Assembly (NCBI RefSeq): GCF_947492965.1
Contig: NZ_CANLOZ010000002.1
Location: 310,001 to 374,000, forward strand
DNA length: 64,000 nucleotides
Source: an uncultured Aquimarina sp.
Lineage (GTDB): Bacteria; Bacteroidota; Bacteroidia; Flavobacteriales; Flavobacteriaceae
Direction of reading: 5' to 3'
Of the stretch, positions 36,387 through 46,263 are shown piece by piece (position 1 is the stretch's first letter; every line of letters starts with the position of its first letter). The position numbers and the translations under genes were made by a program. Under the pieces are notes generated by a model. It had not been told where the DNA came from. It saw nothing but the letters and a program-made list of their open reading frames with translations, and made no database searches.

Positions 36387-37442
36387 TTGGATTTTTCGGA
36401 TATCTTATTAGTCATTATCAGTAGTGCAGGATTATTGCATGGGATCTTGTTTGCTTTTTATTTAATATTCATAAAGAAAAAGAGAGCGTTAACAAACATT
36501 TTATTAGGGCTTATACTAATATTTATGGCTTTTAGAATTGGGAAATCAGTAATGCTTAATTTTGGCAATGATCTAGAGCCGATATTCATTTTTATTGGAT
36601 TAGCTTTTTTATTATTAATAGGTCCGATTTTAAGATGGTATGTGTTAGCAATGACAAATCCTGATTTTTCCTTAGACAGAATTTATTTTCTAGAATTAAT
36701 GCCGTTTGTTATGATTTTTGTCGCCAGCCTTTTCATTTCGACAGAGTGGTATGAAAATAGTCAAATGGCAATCGTAGTATTTGGGAGTGGACTTATTTTT
36801 ATATATCTGCATATTGCTTTTTATATAGGAAAATGTCTTCATATGGTTAAAACCAAAAAGAATGACTATAAGATAACTGTACAAACAAAGTCTCAAAAAA
36901 TTATATTTAATTGGTTATATCACTTGCTAATTGGATGCATACTTATTTGGATCACCTATGTTTTAAATATTTTAGATAATACAGTTCCCTATATTATAGG
37001 GCCAATTGTATATTCAATCGTAATCTATTATCTAAGTTACAAAGCTTTTCAAATGAAAGTAATTGAAATAGATGGAGATGCTTTCGCAGTGAATGAAAGT
37101 CTTTCTTTATTTAATAGAATTTCTCGACTTATGGTAGAAGAGAAGTTATACTTAGATCAAGAGTTGTCTTTAGTTAAATTAAGTGAGATAGTAGACAAAA
37201 CAAAACAACACACTTCGTCAGTGATAAATCAATATGCCGAAAAAAATTTTAATGATTATATTAATTATTATAGAATTCAGGATGCAAAAAGAATGTTTTT
37301 AGATGTCGTAAATAATAAGTTTACAATTTCTGCTATCGCTTTTGATGTTGGTTTCAGTAGTCTGTCCTCTTTTAACGCGGCGTTTAAAAAATTTGAAGGT
37401 ATAACACCTTCCAAATTTAGGGAAAGCAAGAATAGGAAATAA
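36387..37442 (+). CDS. Membrane-embedded AraC-type transcription regulator
   Basis: The N-terminal half has seven membrane segments (about 5-225) and the C-terminal 100 residues form an AraC double helix-turn-helix, with S-L-V-K-L-S-E-I-V, F-N-D-Y-I-N-Y-Y-R-I-Q-D-A-K-R and F-D-V-G-F-S-S-L-S-S-F-N-A-A-F-K-K-F-E-G. Such fusions sense at the membrane and bind DNA directly. The start is a TTG at 36387; no ATG lies upstream in frame near it. It lies 84 nt after the DJ-1-like gene and may control it through the direct repeats at 35116-35149. Confidence 0.88.
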   Translation: MDFSDILLVIISSAGLLHGILFAFYLIFIKKKRALTNILLGLILIFMAFRIGKSVMLNFGNDLEPIFIFIGLAFLLLIGPILRWYVLAMTNPDFSLDRIYFLELMPFVMIFVASLFISTEWYENSQMAIVVFGSGLIFIYLHIAFYIGKCLHMVKTKKNDYKITVQTKSQKIIFNWLYHLLIGCILIWITYVLNILDNTVPYIIGPIVYSIVIYYLSYKAFQMKVIEIDGDAFAVNESLSLFNRISRLMVEEKLYLDQELSLVKLSEIVDKTKQHTSSVINQYAEKNFNDYINYYRIQDAKRMFLDVVNNKFTISAIAFDVGFSSLSSFNAAFKKFEGITPSKFRESKNRK

Positions 37443-37448
37443 AAGGAA

Positions 37449-37952
37449 TTATTTTTTCCTTCTTTTACTTTTCTTTGGTTGTTTATTAGATCCCTTTCCT
37501 TTAGAGGTTGCTGAAAACGTTTTTTCTTTTTTTAATTCTCTAAAATGTTCGATGATTTTGGATTTAACTTTGAAATGTAAAACACTTGTTCTTTTAATAT
37601 AACTGTAATAAGAACCAATGATGAGTCCTAAGCCCAAAACTATTGGAATAGATCCATTTTCTATAAAAGGGAATTGTGTATATAGATTTATAGCAACTCT
37701 AGGTTCGAATGAAATCAATACATAAAGTCCATATGCCAATGCCAAAATTCCTAGGATTAAAAAAGTATAGATTTTGGAGTTAATAGCTTTTAAAATATCC
37801 TTTTCCATTTTCTGAATGTTAGTATCACTTAAAAATGGGTTATTACGTTCTTTTTCCTCTTTGATAAGTAATAAAAGGGCTTCATTATAAAAATCAAAAG
37901 AAACTCCATAACTTCTTTTATCTAAATCCTCTTCGGTTATATCATATTTCAT
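37449..37952 (-). CDS. Hypothetical two-span membrane protein with basic tail
   Basis: A 167-residue product with a soluble N terminus, membrane segments at about 62-82 and 100-116, and a Lys/Arg/Ser-rich C terminus (K-G-S-N-K-Q-P-K-K-S-K-R-R-K-K). I do not recognise a family. It converges on the AraC gene with 6 nt between stops. Confidence 0.65.
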   Translation of the reverse strand: MKYDITEEDLDKRSYGVSFDFYNEALLLLIKEEKERNNPFLSDTNIQKMEKDILKAINSKIYTFLILGILALAYGLYVLISFEPRVAINLYTQFPFIENGSIPIVLGLGLIIGSYYSYIKRTSVLHFKVKSKIIEHFRELKKEKTFSATSKGKGSNKQPKKSKRRKK

Positions 37953-37973
37953 ATGAGCGTAATATATCTATAA

Positions 37974-38010
37974 AATAATAGTCGATTATAATACATAATC
38001 GACTATTATT
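37974..38010 (-). terminator. Strong hairpin, terminator of the flavoprotein operon
   Basis: A 16-bp perfect inverted repeat (37974-37989 with 37995-38010) with a 5-nt loop and T-rich sequence after it on the minus strand. It lies 16 nt behind the flavoprotein stop. Confidence 0.65.
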
Positions 38011-38026
38011 ATCTATTGTTAAGGTT

Positions 38027-40264
38027 TTATTTCAACGTTACACCACTAAAAATAGGTGTTTCGCTTGGTAAACCAAGTTTATTTCTAACAACCTGACCAG
38101 CTTGAAGTCCAGATACAATGGCACCTTCATAATATCCAACATTCACTCCAAAATTAATCCAATCACCAGTAATTATTAAATTATCAAAACCTGATTCATC
38201 AGCTTTTAAACGGTACTTATTGGATCCAGGAAGTGATAAAGTATATCTATCAGTAGGATTTACATTAGCTCTGAAAAACTGAGTTTTTAATCTTGCATAG
38301 TCTGTTTTAGCGGTTTTAGAAAAATCATGAATCACATCAAATTTCATTCCTTCTGGATATTCTAAAGTTGTTGCATTCTTAAAAAACCAACCCATTTTGT
38401 CTCGCAACCACTGTTCGGATATCCGCATTATGCGTTCTAATTGTTCATGCGGATAATTATGATCCGAAAAAGGAGGAATGACTTCAGGATCTAGGAAGGA
38501 ACCAGTATAATATATTAAAACTCCTGGTTTTTGATCACCCCAATCTTCGTAAGGTAATACCTGTGACATATCAATAAACGAATATTGAGGATCCGCATAG
38601 GTTATAAGATTAGGAAGCGCCCCCTCAGGAAAGCCCCAATCTGGTAAGTGCATCCCTAATTCTTTTAAATTAGGTGTAATCCATAATTGCATAGACATGG
38701 TTGGAATACTCTTAACATGCGTATACATATTATTCCAAGCAGTATTATTAGCTATAATTTCTTTACAAATCCCTTCATTTCCACCAAGTACATCGATTGG
38801 TATACCTAAAACCGTATAATCAAAATCTTTACCTTTTTCTAGGGAGAATTCTTTTACATTTTTCCATCCGCACCAGGATTCTTCAAGATCAAATTTACCT
38901 TCTTTTAAAGCTTTAGCTTGCTCATCATCTATCTGATCATACAATGGTTCTCCAGGCCAAACATCTAGTCCTTTCAATTTGTATGTTGGGGTATATGTTC
39001 CATCTTTTAGGGTAACTTGCTCTGCCATAGATATTTTCTCTATGGATCCAGTATCGGAATAATGAACTTGTTCAACTTTATGGAAAAACTTAAATTTCAC
39101 ACCTCTATTTTTCAATACCAAATAAATAGGAGTAATCATGGTATCTGCTGTACCAGCTTTAAATTTCCACACAAAAGATCCTTTATATCCTGCAGAGTTT
39201 GTTAAAAAATGAAGTCCAACACCAGCAGCTAAACTTCCTTGCTGATCAGCTCCAGTAAGGTTATGGAAAGTTCCTGTGTATAAAAATCGAACCATCGCAG
39301 AACTCAATAGTCGATCACTAGCGCCATGACTTTTTAGCCACTCACGATAATCCAAATCATTAATTTTTTCATAATCTAATTCATGAGTTTCTGGATTATA
39401 CACATCAGCAAAAGTACCTTTCATATTTACCATGCCAAATTCTACGAAAACTGCCAGCCAATAAAAGTATTCGTTATGATCTGCAATAGAATCAATTAAT
39501 TTAGTAACCCATTTAGCAAGTACATGGAATATTTCATTTATTATAGAATGATGATCTTTTCTTGTCGCATGATCATGACCTTCTTTTACTAAATTATCTA
39601 CTAATTCTGAAACATAGTGTAATAATTTTTCTCCTTCATGTTTAAATACTTTTTCTTTTACAAAAGCTTCAAATTTGGATTTGAAATCAGACCATAATGA
39701 ATGATGTTCTGGAGCATTAATGTTATGTAAAGAGGCATCTGCTTTTTTAATAATACTATCTTTATTAGGATCAGTACCAAAAAGAATTTCAGCGACGAGT
39801 CCGATAGCCTTTTTTACGATTGCAGAAAATGGTAATGGACCACCTTGTCCTGGAATGTATTCGTTTGATGGGAAAATGATATTTTTTTTAATCCATTGAT
39901 TAGTTTTAGGATCGAAATGAGTAAGTAGGGTAGTATCCTCACGATCAAAAGCCTCATCCCACGATTTAAATGGACTATCAGGCATTAAATTATGTTTCTC
40001 ACATTCTTTGTAAGAATCCTGAATTAAGCGAAAAGCATTTTCGTACCATCCTTGAGCTATATGGATTCCATGTTCTTGGATTCTTTCATTTTGACCTCTA
40101 CCAGTGGCTGTTTTACCTCCTAAGCGCCAACCCATTTGATAAATAGTTATTTCATAGCGATCTTGCCAATTTTCATAACTACTTAATTCATAGGCAGCTG
40201 TTAGGGATGACATACCACTACCTAAGATGGCGATTTTCTTTTTAGATGATTCTGTGTTTTGCAT
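38027..40264 (-). CDS. FAD-dependent amine-oxidase/phytoene-desaturase-like oxidoreductase
   Basis: A 745-residue flavoprotein with the N-terminal dinucleotide-binding motif I-A-I-L-G-S-G-M-S-S-L-T-A-A-Y-E-L (about 10-26), the following Y-Q-M-G-W-R-L-G-G-K-T-A-T-G motif, and a C-terminal FAD motif N-L-I-I-T-G-D-W-I-N-F-G-V-N-V-G-Y-Y-E-G-A-I-V-S-G. These place it in the amine oxidase/phytoene desaturase/hydroxysqualene dehydroxylase superfamily. It is much longer than phytoene desaturases because of a large insertion at about 130-290. The substrate is unknown. An unrecognised gene 7 nt upstream is its likely partner. Confidence 0.85.
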   Translation of the reverse strand: MQNTESSKKKIAILGSGMSSLTAAYELSSYENWQDRYEITIYQMGWRLGGKTATGRGQNERIQEHGIHIAQGWYENAFRLIQDSYKECEKHNLMPDSPFKSWDEAFDREDTTLLTHFDPKTNQWIKKNIIFPSNEYIPGQGGPLPFSAIVKKAIGLVAEILFGTDPNKDSIIKKADASLHNINAPEHHSLWSDFKSKFEAFVKEKVFKHEGEKLLHYVSELVDNLVKEGHDHATRKDHHSIINEIFHVLAKWVTKLIDSIADHNEYFYWLAVFVEFGMVNMKGTFADVYNPETHELDYEKINDLDYREWLKSHGASDRLLSSAMVRFLYTGTFHNLTGADQQGSLAAGVGLHFLTNSAGYKGSFVWKFKAGTADTMITPIYLVLKNRGVKFKFFHKVEQVHYSDTGSIEKISMAEQVTLKDGTYTPTYKLKGLDVWPGEPLYDQIDDEQAKALKEGKFDLEESWCGWKNVKEFSLEKGKDFDYTVLGIPIDVLGGNEGICKEIIANNTAWNNMYTHVKSIPTMSMQLWITPNLKELGMHLPDWGFPEGALPNLITYADPQYSFIDMSQVLPYEDWGDQKPGVLIYYTGSFLDPEVIPPFSDHNYPHEQLERIMRISEQWLRDKMGWFFKNATTLEYPEGMKFDVIHDFSKTAKTDYARLKTQFFRANVNPTDRYTLSLPGSNKYRLKADESGFDNLIITGDWINFGVNVGYYEGAIVSGLQAGQVVRNKLGLPSETPIFSGVTLK

Positions 40265-40271
40265 TAGTTTA

Positions 40272-41138
40272 TTAGTTTTTAGGAATATGGATTTTTTTGG
40301 TTGTTAACTTATCATTGAAATGTGTTTCATTCAATTCATTTTCACTTATTGGGTAAATAGGTTTACCGTTTTCTATAAACTTGGTAACAATGGGAGAGTT
40401 ATTCCATTGAGCTGCTTCCTCGTATAATTCATCAAGATGTGGCAGTATAAATATTTTATCAAATATTGTTTCTACGATTCCAAAGAAGTTATGAGCTTTA
40501 TGAGTAACGTATTTAATATCCTCTCTAGATAATGGATAATGACTAGGATAAAAAGCTTCTATATCCGTAATTAAGGAAACGGCACAACCTCTTGGATTGC
40601 CAAAGATTTTTCCTAATATTCCAAAACTTACTCCTTCTACCATCGATTGTGCATATAATAATCTGTAGAGCACTATATTCACAAAATATTGTTCGTATAT
40701 ATTCTCTTGAAAAGCGATCTCATCAGCTTCTTTATAACCAGAAATGATGCTAGAATTATGCGCTCTGTACCATGTACATTCATTAGGTAATTGAATATAA
40801 TCTAACCAAAAGGTAACTGGAACAGGTAGATCTTCAAATGTATCTCCAGATTCTTTGATCAATTGAGCTAGTGTCGCCAAATATAAAAAATGACTATTCA
40901 CGGCTCTCCACCATGGACTTCCGGATGGCTTACCATCAATGGGATTAAGAGTGCCCCGATTTATTTCCCATTTTATAAAAGCTAATTCAGAGTTTCCTAA
41001 ACCTTCTTTTCCTTTTATAATGGGGTGACCATATTTCTGATAAAATTCATATCGTAATTGGTAGCGACCTTGTGGATTATCAGATACATTATCTACAATC
41101 CTTTTGGCATTATCCTTTAGTATTTCTAACTTGTTCAT
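40272..41138 (-). CDS. Unrecognised protein paired with the flavoprotein
   Basis: A 288-residue soluble protein without signal peptide, rich in aromatic residues. Segments that stand out are S-G-S-P-W-W-R-A-V-N-S-H-F-L-Y, F-W-L-D-Y-I-Q-L-P, W-Y-R-A-H-N-S-S-I-I-S-G-Y and F-F-G-I-V-E-T-I-F. I do not recognise the family. The 7-nt gap to the flavoprotein suggests a joint enzyme or pathway. Confidence 0.7.
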   Translation of the reverse strand: MNKLEILKDNAKRIVDNVSDNPQGRYQLRYEFYQKYGHPIIKGKEGLGNSELAFIKWEINRGTLNPIDGKPSGSPWWRAVNSHFLYLATLAQLIKESGDTFEDLPVPVTFWLDYIQLPNECTWYRAHNSSIISGYKEADEIAFQENIYEQYFVNIVLYRLLYAQSMVEGVSFGILGKIFGNPRGCAVSLITDIEAFYPSHYPLSREDIKYVTHKAHNFFGIVETIFDKIFILPHLDELYEEAAQWNNSPIVTKFIENGKPIYPISENELNETHFNDKLTTKKIHIPKN

Positions 41139-41251
41139 ATATTCGCAAAAAAAGCTTTATAAACTTACAAGTTAAATTGTTAAAAACAAGAAATAATTTA
41201 GTAAATTAAACAAGTAATTTTTATACAAATTCCCCATACCCACAATTAGGA

Positions 41252-43285
41252 ATGATGATAAAATTAAAATATTGTTCAGGGATAATACTATTGCTATTAT
41301 TCTTACCGTTGATTTCATTGAGTCAATCTACTGTGTCCCTTAAGGATACAAAAGAACTAATAGATATTGGTAAAAAAACGGATTACTTGGAGGACCCTAA
41401 TTCTGATTTCACCATATCAGAAATAGTTTCAAGTGAATTTAGAGATAAATTTAAACCAAATTCTCAGGAAACTATTAATTTTTCTAGTACAGCTTCTTCC
41501 TATTGGTTACGATTTAAAGTTACTAATGAGACATTAGAGACATTTTATCTTAATATTGGTTCGGCATATATTGATTCTATTTCTCTATTTGAATTTGATG
41601 AAAAGGGAACATTACTTTCTTCTAGATACACTGGTGATGATTTACCTTTTTCAACTAGGGAGGTTGAAGTTGGAAATTACCTATTTAAACTAGATATCAA
41701 TAAAGATACTACCCATATATTTTATCTAAAGGTAAAATGTGATCAGCCTTTATTCTTTTTATTACGAGTGGGTACACTACCAAGTTTTGCTGCATATGAG
41801 CATGATCTAGATTTTTTGCAAGGAATCTATTTTGGTTTCATGTTACTGATATTCTTGTATAACTTGTTTTTATACATATCTATCAGAGAAAGAATTTATC
41901 TTTATTATATCGCTTATGTATTGAGTATTACTTGGTTTGGTGCATCTGTTTTTGGTTATTTCTTCGAATATTTTTGGGCGGATTATCCATTTTTAAACAA
42001 GTGGGTAGTAATAAGTGCAGGATTAACCATGATTACAGCTACTTTATTTACCCAACAATTTTTAAATACTAAAGAATCTGGTTCTCGTTTACATAAAATA
42101 TCTATGATCTTTTTGATTATTGGTTTTTTGGTCTGTGCTCTTGTTGTTTTAGGATTTAAAATAGAAGGATTGAAACTGTCGCAAGTAGGACTTTTGGCCA
42201 TGGCTGCATATTTCTTGGTTTTAGGTATTCGTTTTAAGTTAAAGGGATTTCGACCAGCGATTTACTATTTACTAGCTTGGGGAGCACTAATTATGGGCAT
42301 TTGTTTTGCGATTTTGGAGTCTTTAAATATTACTCCTGTAATGACTTATTTAAATGCAATGCAAATCGGTTCGGCATTTGAAGTATTACTACTTTCATTT
42401 GCTTTAGGAGATAGAATCAATATGTATAAAAAGCAAAAAGAAAAAGCTCAACTAAAAGCTTTAATCTCTGCAAAAGAAAATGAAAAACTTATTCAGGAAC
42501 AAAATTTCATATTAGAACAAAAAGTAGAGGAAAGAACAGCTGTTATTGCATTAAGAAATAAAGAACTTGTAGATCTTAATAAAGAAAAGGATATGCTGGT
42601 GAGTATGGTAGCTCACGATCTTAGTACACCCTTACATCAAATGAAAGGTTCTATCTGGCTTTTAGATATTCCTAATATGACATTATCTGGAGATCAAGAA
42701 ATGTATCTCAATGAAATTAATAATTCAGTTGATCGTTTGACAACGATGATCGGACGTATTCTAGATACGCAAGCGTTAGAAACGAAGACCATTAAATTGG
42801 TAAAAGAGACTTTAGATATTGTGGAATTAGTTGAATATGTAGGAAAATGTTTTGATCTTATCGCTAAGGATAAGCAAATTACCATAGAGGTAGAGGCGAT
42901 GATGGGTACTCATCTCGTAGAAATCGATAAAAATTATATGATACAAGTATTAGAAAATCTGCTTTCTAATGCTATTAAGTTTTCAAATAAAGAAAAAGTT
43001 GTTGTTTTAAAGGTTCATTCGTTCGATGGAAAAACTTATGTTACCGTAGAAGATAACGGGCCAGGAATAAGTGAAGAAGATCAAAAGAAACTTTTTGGTA
43101 AATTTCAAAAACTTACTGCCCAACCCACAGCTGGAGAATCATCAACGGGGTTAGGATTGTCTATTGTTAAGAAGTATGTAGAAGCTATGGGAGCAACTAT
43201 ACATTGCGAAAGTACTCTGGGCAAAGGTTCTCAGTTTATCATCACACTCGAATCTAAAAATGGTTTATTAAAAGTCGGAGGATAG
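41252..43285 (+). CDS. 7TMR-DISM sensor histidine kinase
   Basis: A signal peptide (about 1-24) precedes a 7TMR-DISMED2-type periplasmic beta domain (about 30-170; S-S-Y-W-L-R-F-K-V-T-N). Seven membrane segments follow (about 190-390), then a coiled coil (390-445), HisKA with His 455 in M-V-A-H-D-L-S-T-P-L, and HATPase_c with N-L-L-S-N-A-I-K-F, D-N-G-P-G-I and G-L-G-L-S-I-V-K-K. DISM receptors are thought to sense carbohydrates or other small ligands. No response regulator is adjacent. Five plus-strand genes run on from here. Confidence 0.92.
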   Translation: MMIKLKYCSGIILLLLFLPLISLSQSTVSLKDTKELIDIGKKTDYLEDPNSDFTISEIVSSEFRDKFKPNSQETINFSSTASSYWLRFKVTNETLETFYLNIGSAYIDSISLFEFDEKGTLLSSRYTGDDLPFSTREVEVGNYLFKLDINKDTTHIFYLKVKCDQPLFFLLRVGTLPSFAAYEHDLDFLQGIYFGFMLLIFLYNLFLYISIRERIYLYYIAYVLSITWFGASVFGYFFEYFWADYPFLNKWVVISAGLTMITATLFTQQFLNTKESGSRLHKISMIFLIIGFLVCALVVLGFKIEGLKLSQVGLLAMAAYFLVLGIRFKLKGFRPAIYYLLAWGALIMGICFAILESLNITPVMTYLNAMQIGSAFEVLLLSFALGDRINMYKKQKEKAQLKALISAKENEKLIQEQNFILEQKVEERTAVIALRNKELVDLNKEKDMLVSMVAHDLSTPLHQMKGSIWLLDIPNMTLSGDQEMYLNEINNSVDRLTTMIGRILDTQALETKTIKLVKETLDIVELVEYVGKCFDLIAKDKQITIEVEAMMGTHLVEIDKNYMIQVLENLLSNAIKFSNKEKVVVLKVHSFDGKTYVTVEDNGPGISEEDQKKLFGKFQKLTAQPTAGESSTGLGLSIVKKYVEAMGATIHCESTLGKGSQFIITLESKNGLLKVGG

Positions 43286-43493
43286 TTTCTAGAACTATAT
43301 TTTTCTTTTATAACTTTATTTTTAGACTGGATAAATTGTTTATCTATTAATAAATCAGACATAATATAGTTTTACTGTAATAAATGATTATAAAATTAGT
43401 TAATTGCTTGTTAGCTTAATTTTTATTCTATTTTTGTATCCATTATACATCTTTCTTATTAAATCTGAGATAGTAAAAGAAAGAACTATAATT

Positions 43494-45416
43494 ATGAGCC
43501 ACAGAAACCTACTATATACTTGGATTATAGGATGTTTGTTAATTCTTCCTTTTAATTTATTTTCTCAGGAATTATATACGTATTCCGGAAAATTTGAACT
43601 AGGATCTTATAAAGGAGATGCTAACTTTTCTTATAACATTATCGAAAATGACACAGTTCTCAATGGGGTCTTTCAATTTAGTAGTGCCAGCTTAAAGGAT
43701 TTGTTAGAAAATAAAGATTCTTCATTTTCAATTACCGGAAATTTCGAAAATGATTATGCTACAGGTCCATGGAAATTTTCGTTTAATCTATTTGAAACAG
43801 AGAGTAAAAGTAGTGTCGAAGATCTACAATATGTTGTAAATGTTAGTGGAGAGCAGCGGTTAGCACAAGGTAATCTTATCGAAGGAAAACCTGATGGTAC
43901 ATGGATCTATACTGCTCAAGAAATTCAAGATTCTAAAGTCGATAAGGTAACTTTTAAAAGTACAATCGATTTTGATAATGGAATCCCTCAGCGTAGTTTT
44001 CGTATTGAAGATGAGGAAAAAGAACTTGTAGGTAGATTTTTAAGAAACGGTATTGCGCACGATCAATGGACCTTATATTCCGATCAAGAAATAGACGATG
44101 CAGAATCTTGGTTTTTTAGTGAAGGGATTCTCGAACGTATTCGGATTACGTCCAGAGGACAAACTATCAATATAGAGATTTATCCCAATACAAATATTAC
44201 AGGAAAAACAATCACATTAGATAATACCTATCTCGAAATTTTAAAGTTGAAATTGGGGGCTGATAATGCTTCCAAAATTACCGATAGTGGTATTCTCTCA
44301 TTGCTTCAGAAAAATGATTTGTATTATCAGGAGATTGATACCATTGTATCCGGAATCAGTAAAGCTCCATTTACTCCTCAATTTAAGGTTAGAATACCAT
44401 ATTTTCCGTTGAATAATAAGGAAACAAAGAGTTTAGACTTAATTGCAGATTACTACAAAAAGGCCAATGCTATTTGCGTTTCTCTGATAGAGGACACTCA
44501 AATCTCTATTCTAAAATTGTCTGATGAACAGGTTTTTAAACTAGATGAAGAGGTACATCTAATTTCAAACAAAATTGTAAAACCTTTAGGGCAGGTCTTA
44601 GAATACAATACCAAATCTTTACTACCATTTTTCTCTAGGAGTGAAATTATCAATAAGGTTTGGGAAAGAGGACTTCCATCTCTTAATTCTCAAAATACTC
44701 CAATAGTAAACCAGATAGAGAGTTCAAAAGCTAGAACTATATTGGAAGTAGAACAGTTAGCTAAAGAAACGTTTACATACTTAAGTACTGTAGAAGAGAT
44801 ATTAGCAAAGAAAATTAATAGACAAAGAAGAGAACAAAAGGCAATTGACTTAGAGAAAAAAATGATTAGTCAATTACAGTATTTAGAGGTATTGGAAAAA
44901 TCTTTTGAGACAGATACGATTCCTGAAGCTTATATAAATACACTAAGCACTATAAAAAGTAATGCGAGAAGTAAGCTGAATAGGTATGCTTCTATGGAAG
45001 ATCTCGAGGAAAAATTAAAATATGCCGAAGAGCTAGTAGTTTGTTTTGATGCTTTGGATAATATAGGAGAAACTATTTTAAAATTACCAAATCAACAAAA
45101 TGAGATAAAGAAAAAGTATCAAGATGATGTTTGGAATCCGTTTACTTCTACTGTAATGACAGAAATGGTAAAAAAACGTATTACCCAAGCGTATGAGAAT
45201 GTCTTGATACCGTATTTTCTGGAAAAGGTAGAACAAGATATTAGTTGTGATGATTCTATAAAATGGATACAGACTGTTCATAAAACGCATCAACGTATGC
45301 ATGAAATGCGTGAGGAAAACACAAGAAAATTAGAAAAAAAACTAAGGAAAGAAAAAGATCCTTTAATAATTCTGGAACGTTTTCAAGTATATCCTATTAA
45401 TAAAGAGAAAGAATAG
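43494..45416 (+). CDS. Exported MORN-like/coiled-coil protein of unknown function
   Basis: The ATG at 43494 begins a signal segment (M-S-H-R-N-L-L-Y-T-W-I-I-G-C, cleavage near F-S-Q); an in-frame TTG at 43404 is less likely. The N-terminal third carries degenerate MORN-variant repeats (Y-S-G-K-F-E-L-G-S-Y-K-G, G-K-P-D-G-T-W-I-Y, N-G-I-A-H-D-Q-W-T-L-Y). The C-terminal half is charged and helical, with likely coiled coils (about 420-530 and 590-640). No enzyme motif is present. The stop abuts the next gene's ATG, so these genes are coupled. Confidence 0.7.
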   Translation: MSHRNLLYTWIIGCLLILPFNLFSQELYTYSGKFELGSYKGDANFSYNIIENDTVLNGVFQFSSASLKDLLENKDSSFSITGNFENDYATGPWKFSFNLFETESKSSVEDLQYVVNVSGEQRLAQGNLIEGKPDGTWIYTAQEIQDSKVDKVTFKSTIDFDNGIPQRSFRIEDEEKELVGRFLRNGIAHDQWTLYSDQEIDDAESWFFSEGILERIRITSRGQTINIEIYPNTNITGKTITLDNTYLEILKLKLGADNASKITDSGILSLLQKNDLYYQEIDTIVSGISKAPFTPQFKVRIPYFPLNNKETKSLDLIADYYKKANAICVSLIEDTQISILKLSDEQVFKLDEEVHLISNKIVKPLGQVLEYNTKSLLPFFSRSEIINKVWERGLPSLNSQNTPIVNQIESSKARTILEVEQLAKETFTYLSTVEEILAKKINRQRREQKAIDLEKKMISQLQYLEVLEKSFETDTIPEAYINTLSTIKSNARSKLNRYASMEDLEEKLKYAEELVVCFDALDNIGETILKLPNQQNEIKKKYQDDVWNPFTSTVMTEMVKKRITQAYENVLIPYFLEKVEQDISCDDSIKWIQTVHKTHQRMHEMREENTRKLEKKLRKEKDPLIILERFQVYPINKEKE

Positions 45417-46232
45417 ATGAAAGGAAACTTACGTATATATCTTGTTTTTATTCTTCTCTGTAGTTATTCAGTTCAGATAAATGCGCAAGAAGATCCACCG
45501 ACAGAATCAGAATTTAAGGAACCTGTTACAAAGTTATGGATCAATACCTATGGTAATATTAGGATCGCTAAACGTTTCTTTTGGGTAGCACAGACTCATT
45601 TTAGATTTGAAGAAACGGAACAGACTCCTTTTGTTGGACAAGTTGCTCAAATTTATAATCGTCATGCTATTGGTTATATCTATTCTAAAAAGTTTAATTT
45701 TAGTCTAGGAGGTGTTTTAAGATTGAATTTTAATACAGATCCTTCCTCTCCAGATCGAAATTTGGTACCAGAATGGCGTATTTGGCATCAATATATGTTT
45801 GCGATGCCACTTTCTAATATGATGTTTTATCATCGTATAAGGATAGAGCATCGTTGGACTCAGGATTTTGCCGAGGGAAGTAATTACGATTTTAGAAATA
45901 GATGGAGATATATGTTTAAAGCGAAAATTCCTTTAAATTCTCCAACATTAGCTCCCAAAACATTTTATCTTTCTCCAGAGGCTGAGCTAATTATGCAAAG
46001 TGGAAAACCAGTAGTTGGAAGTCCTTTCGAAGATCTTAGACTACATGCTTCATTTGGTTATATATTAACTCCAAGAATGACCGTAGCAGCAGGAATTATG
46101 TATTCTCAAGGACAAACTTTGAGCGACGGGACAGCGTATAAACAAAACTGGACAGCGAGATTGCATTTATATTTCTCTCCAGATTTTAGAAAAGTAAAAA
46201 ATAAGCTTCCTTCGATACATTTGGATGATTAA
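45417..46232 (+). CDS. DUF2490 outer-membrane beta-barrel protein
   Basis: After a signal peptide (cleavage near N-A-Q-E) the 271-residue protein alternates aromatic and polar residues as in an outer-membrane barrel. It shows the DUF2490 pattern, including W-I-N-T-Y-G-N-I-R, E-W-R-I-W-H-Q-Y and H-R-I-R-I-E-H-R-W, with a final aromatic strand. The function of the family is unknown. It starts directly after the preceding stop. Confidence 0.85.
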   Translation: MKGNLRIYLVFILLCSYSVQINAQEDPPTESEFKEPVTKLWINTYGNIRIAKRFFWVAQTHFRFEETEQTPFVGQVAQIYNRHAIGYIYSKKFNFSLGGVLRLNFNTDPSSPDRNLVPEWRIWHQYMFAMPLSNMMFYHRIRIEHRWTQDFAEGSNYDFRNRWRYMFKAKIPLNSPTLAPKTFYLSPEAELIMQSGKPVVGSPFEDLRLHASFGYILTPRMTVAAGIMYSQGQTLSDGTAYKQNWTARLHLYFSPDFRKVKNKLPSIHLDD

Positions 46233-46263
46233 TATTTATATTTATAGATAAAGCTTCTGCAAT

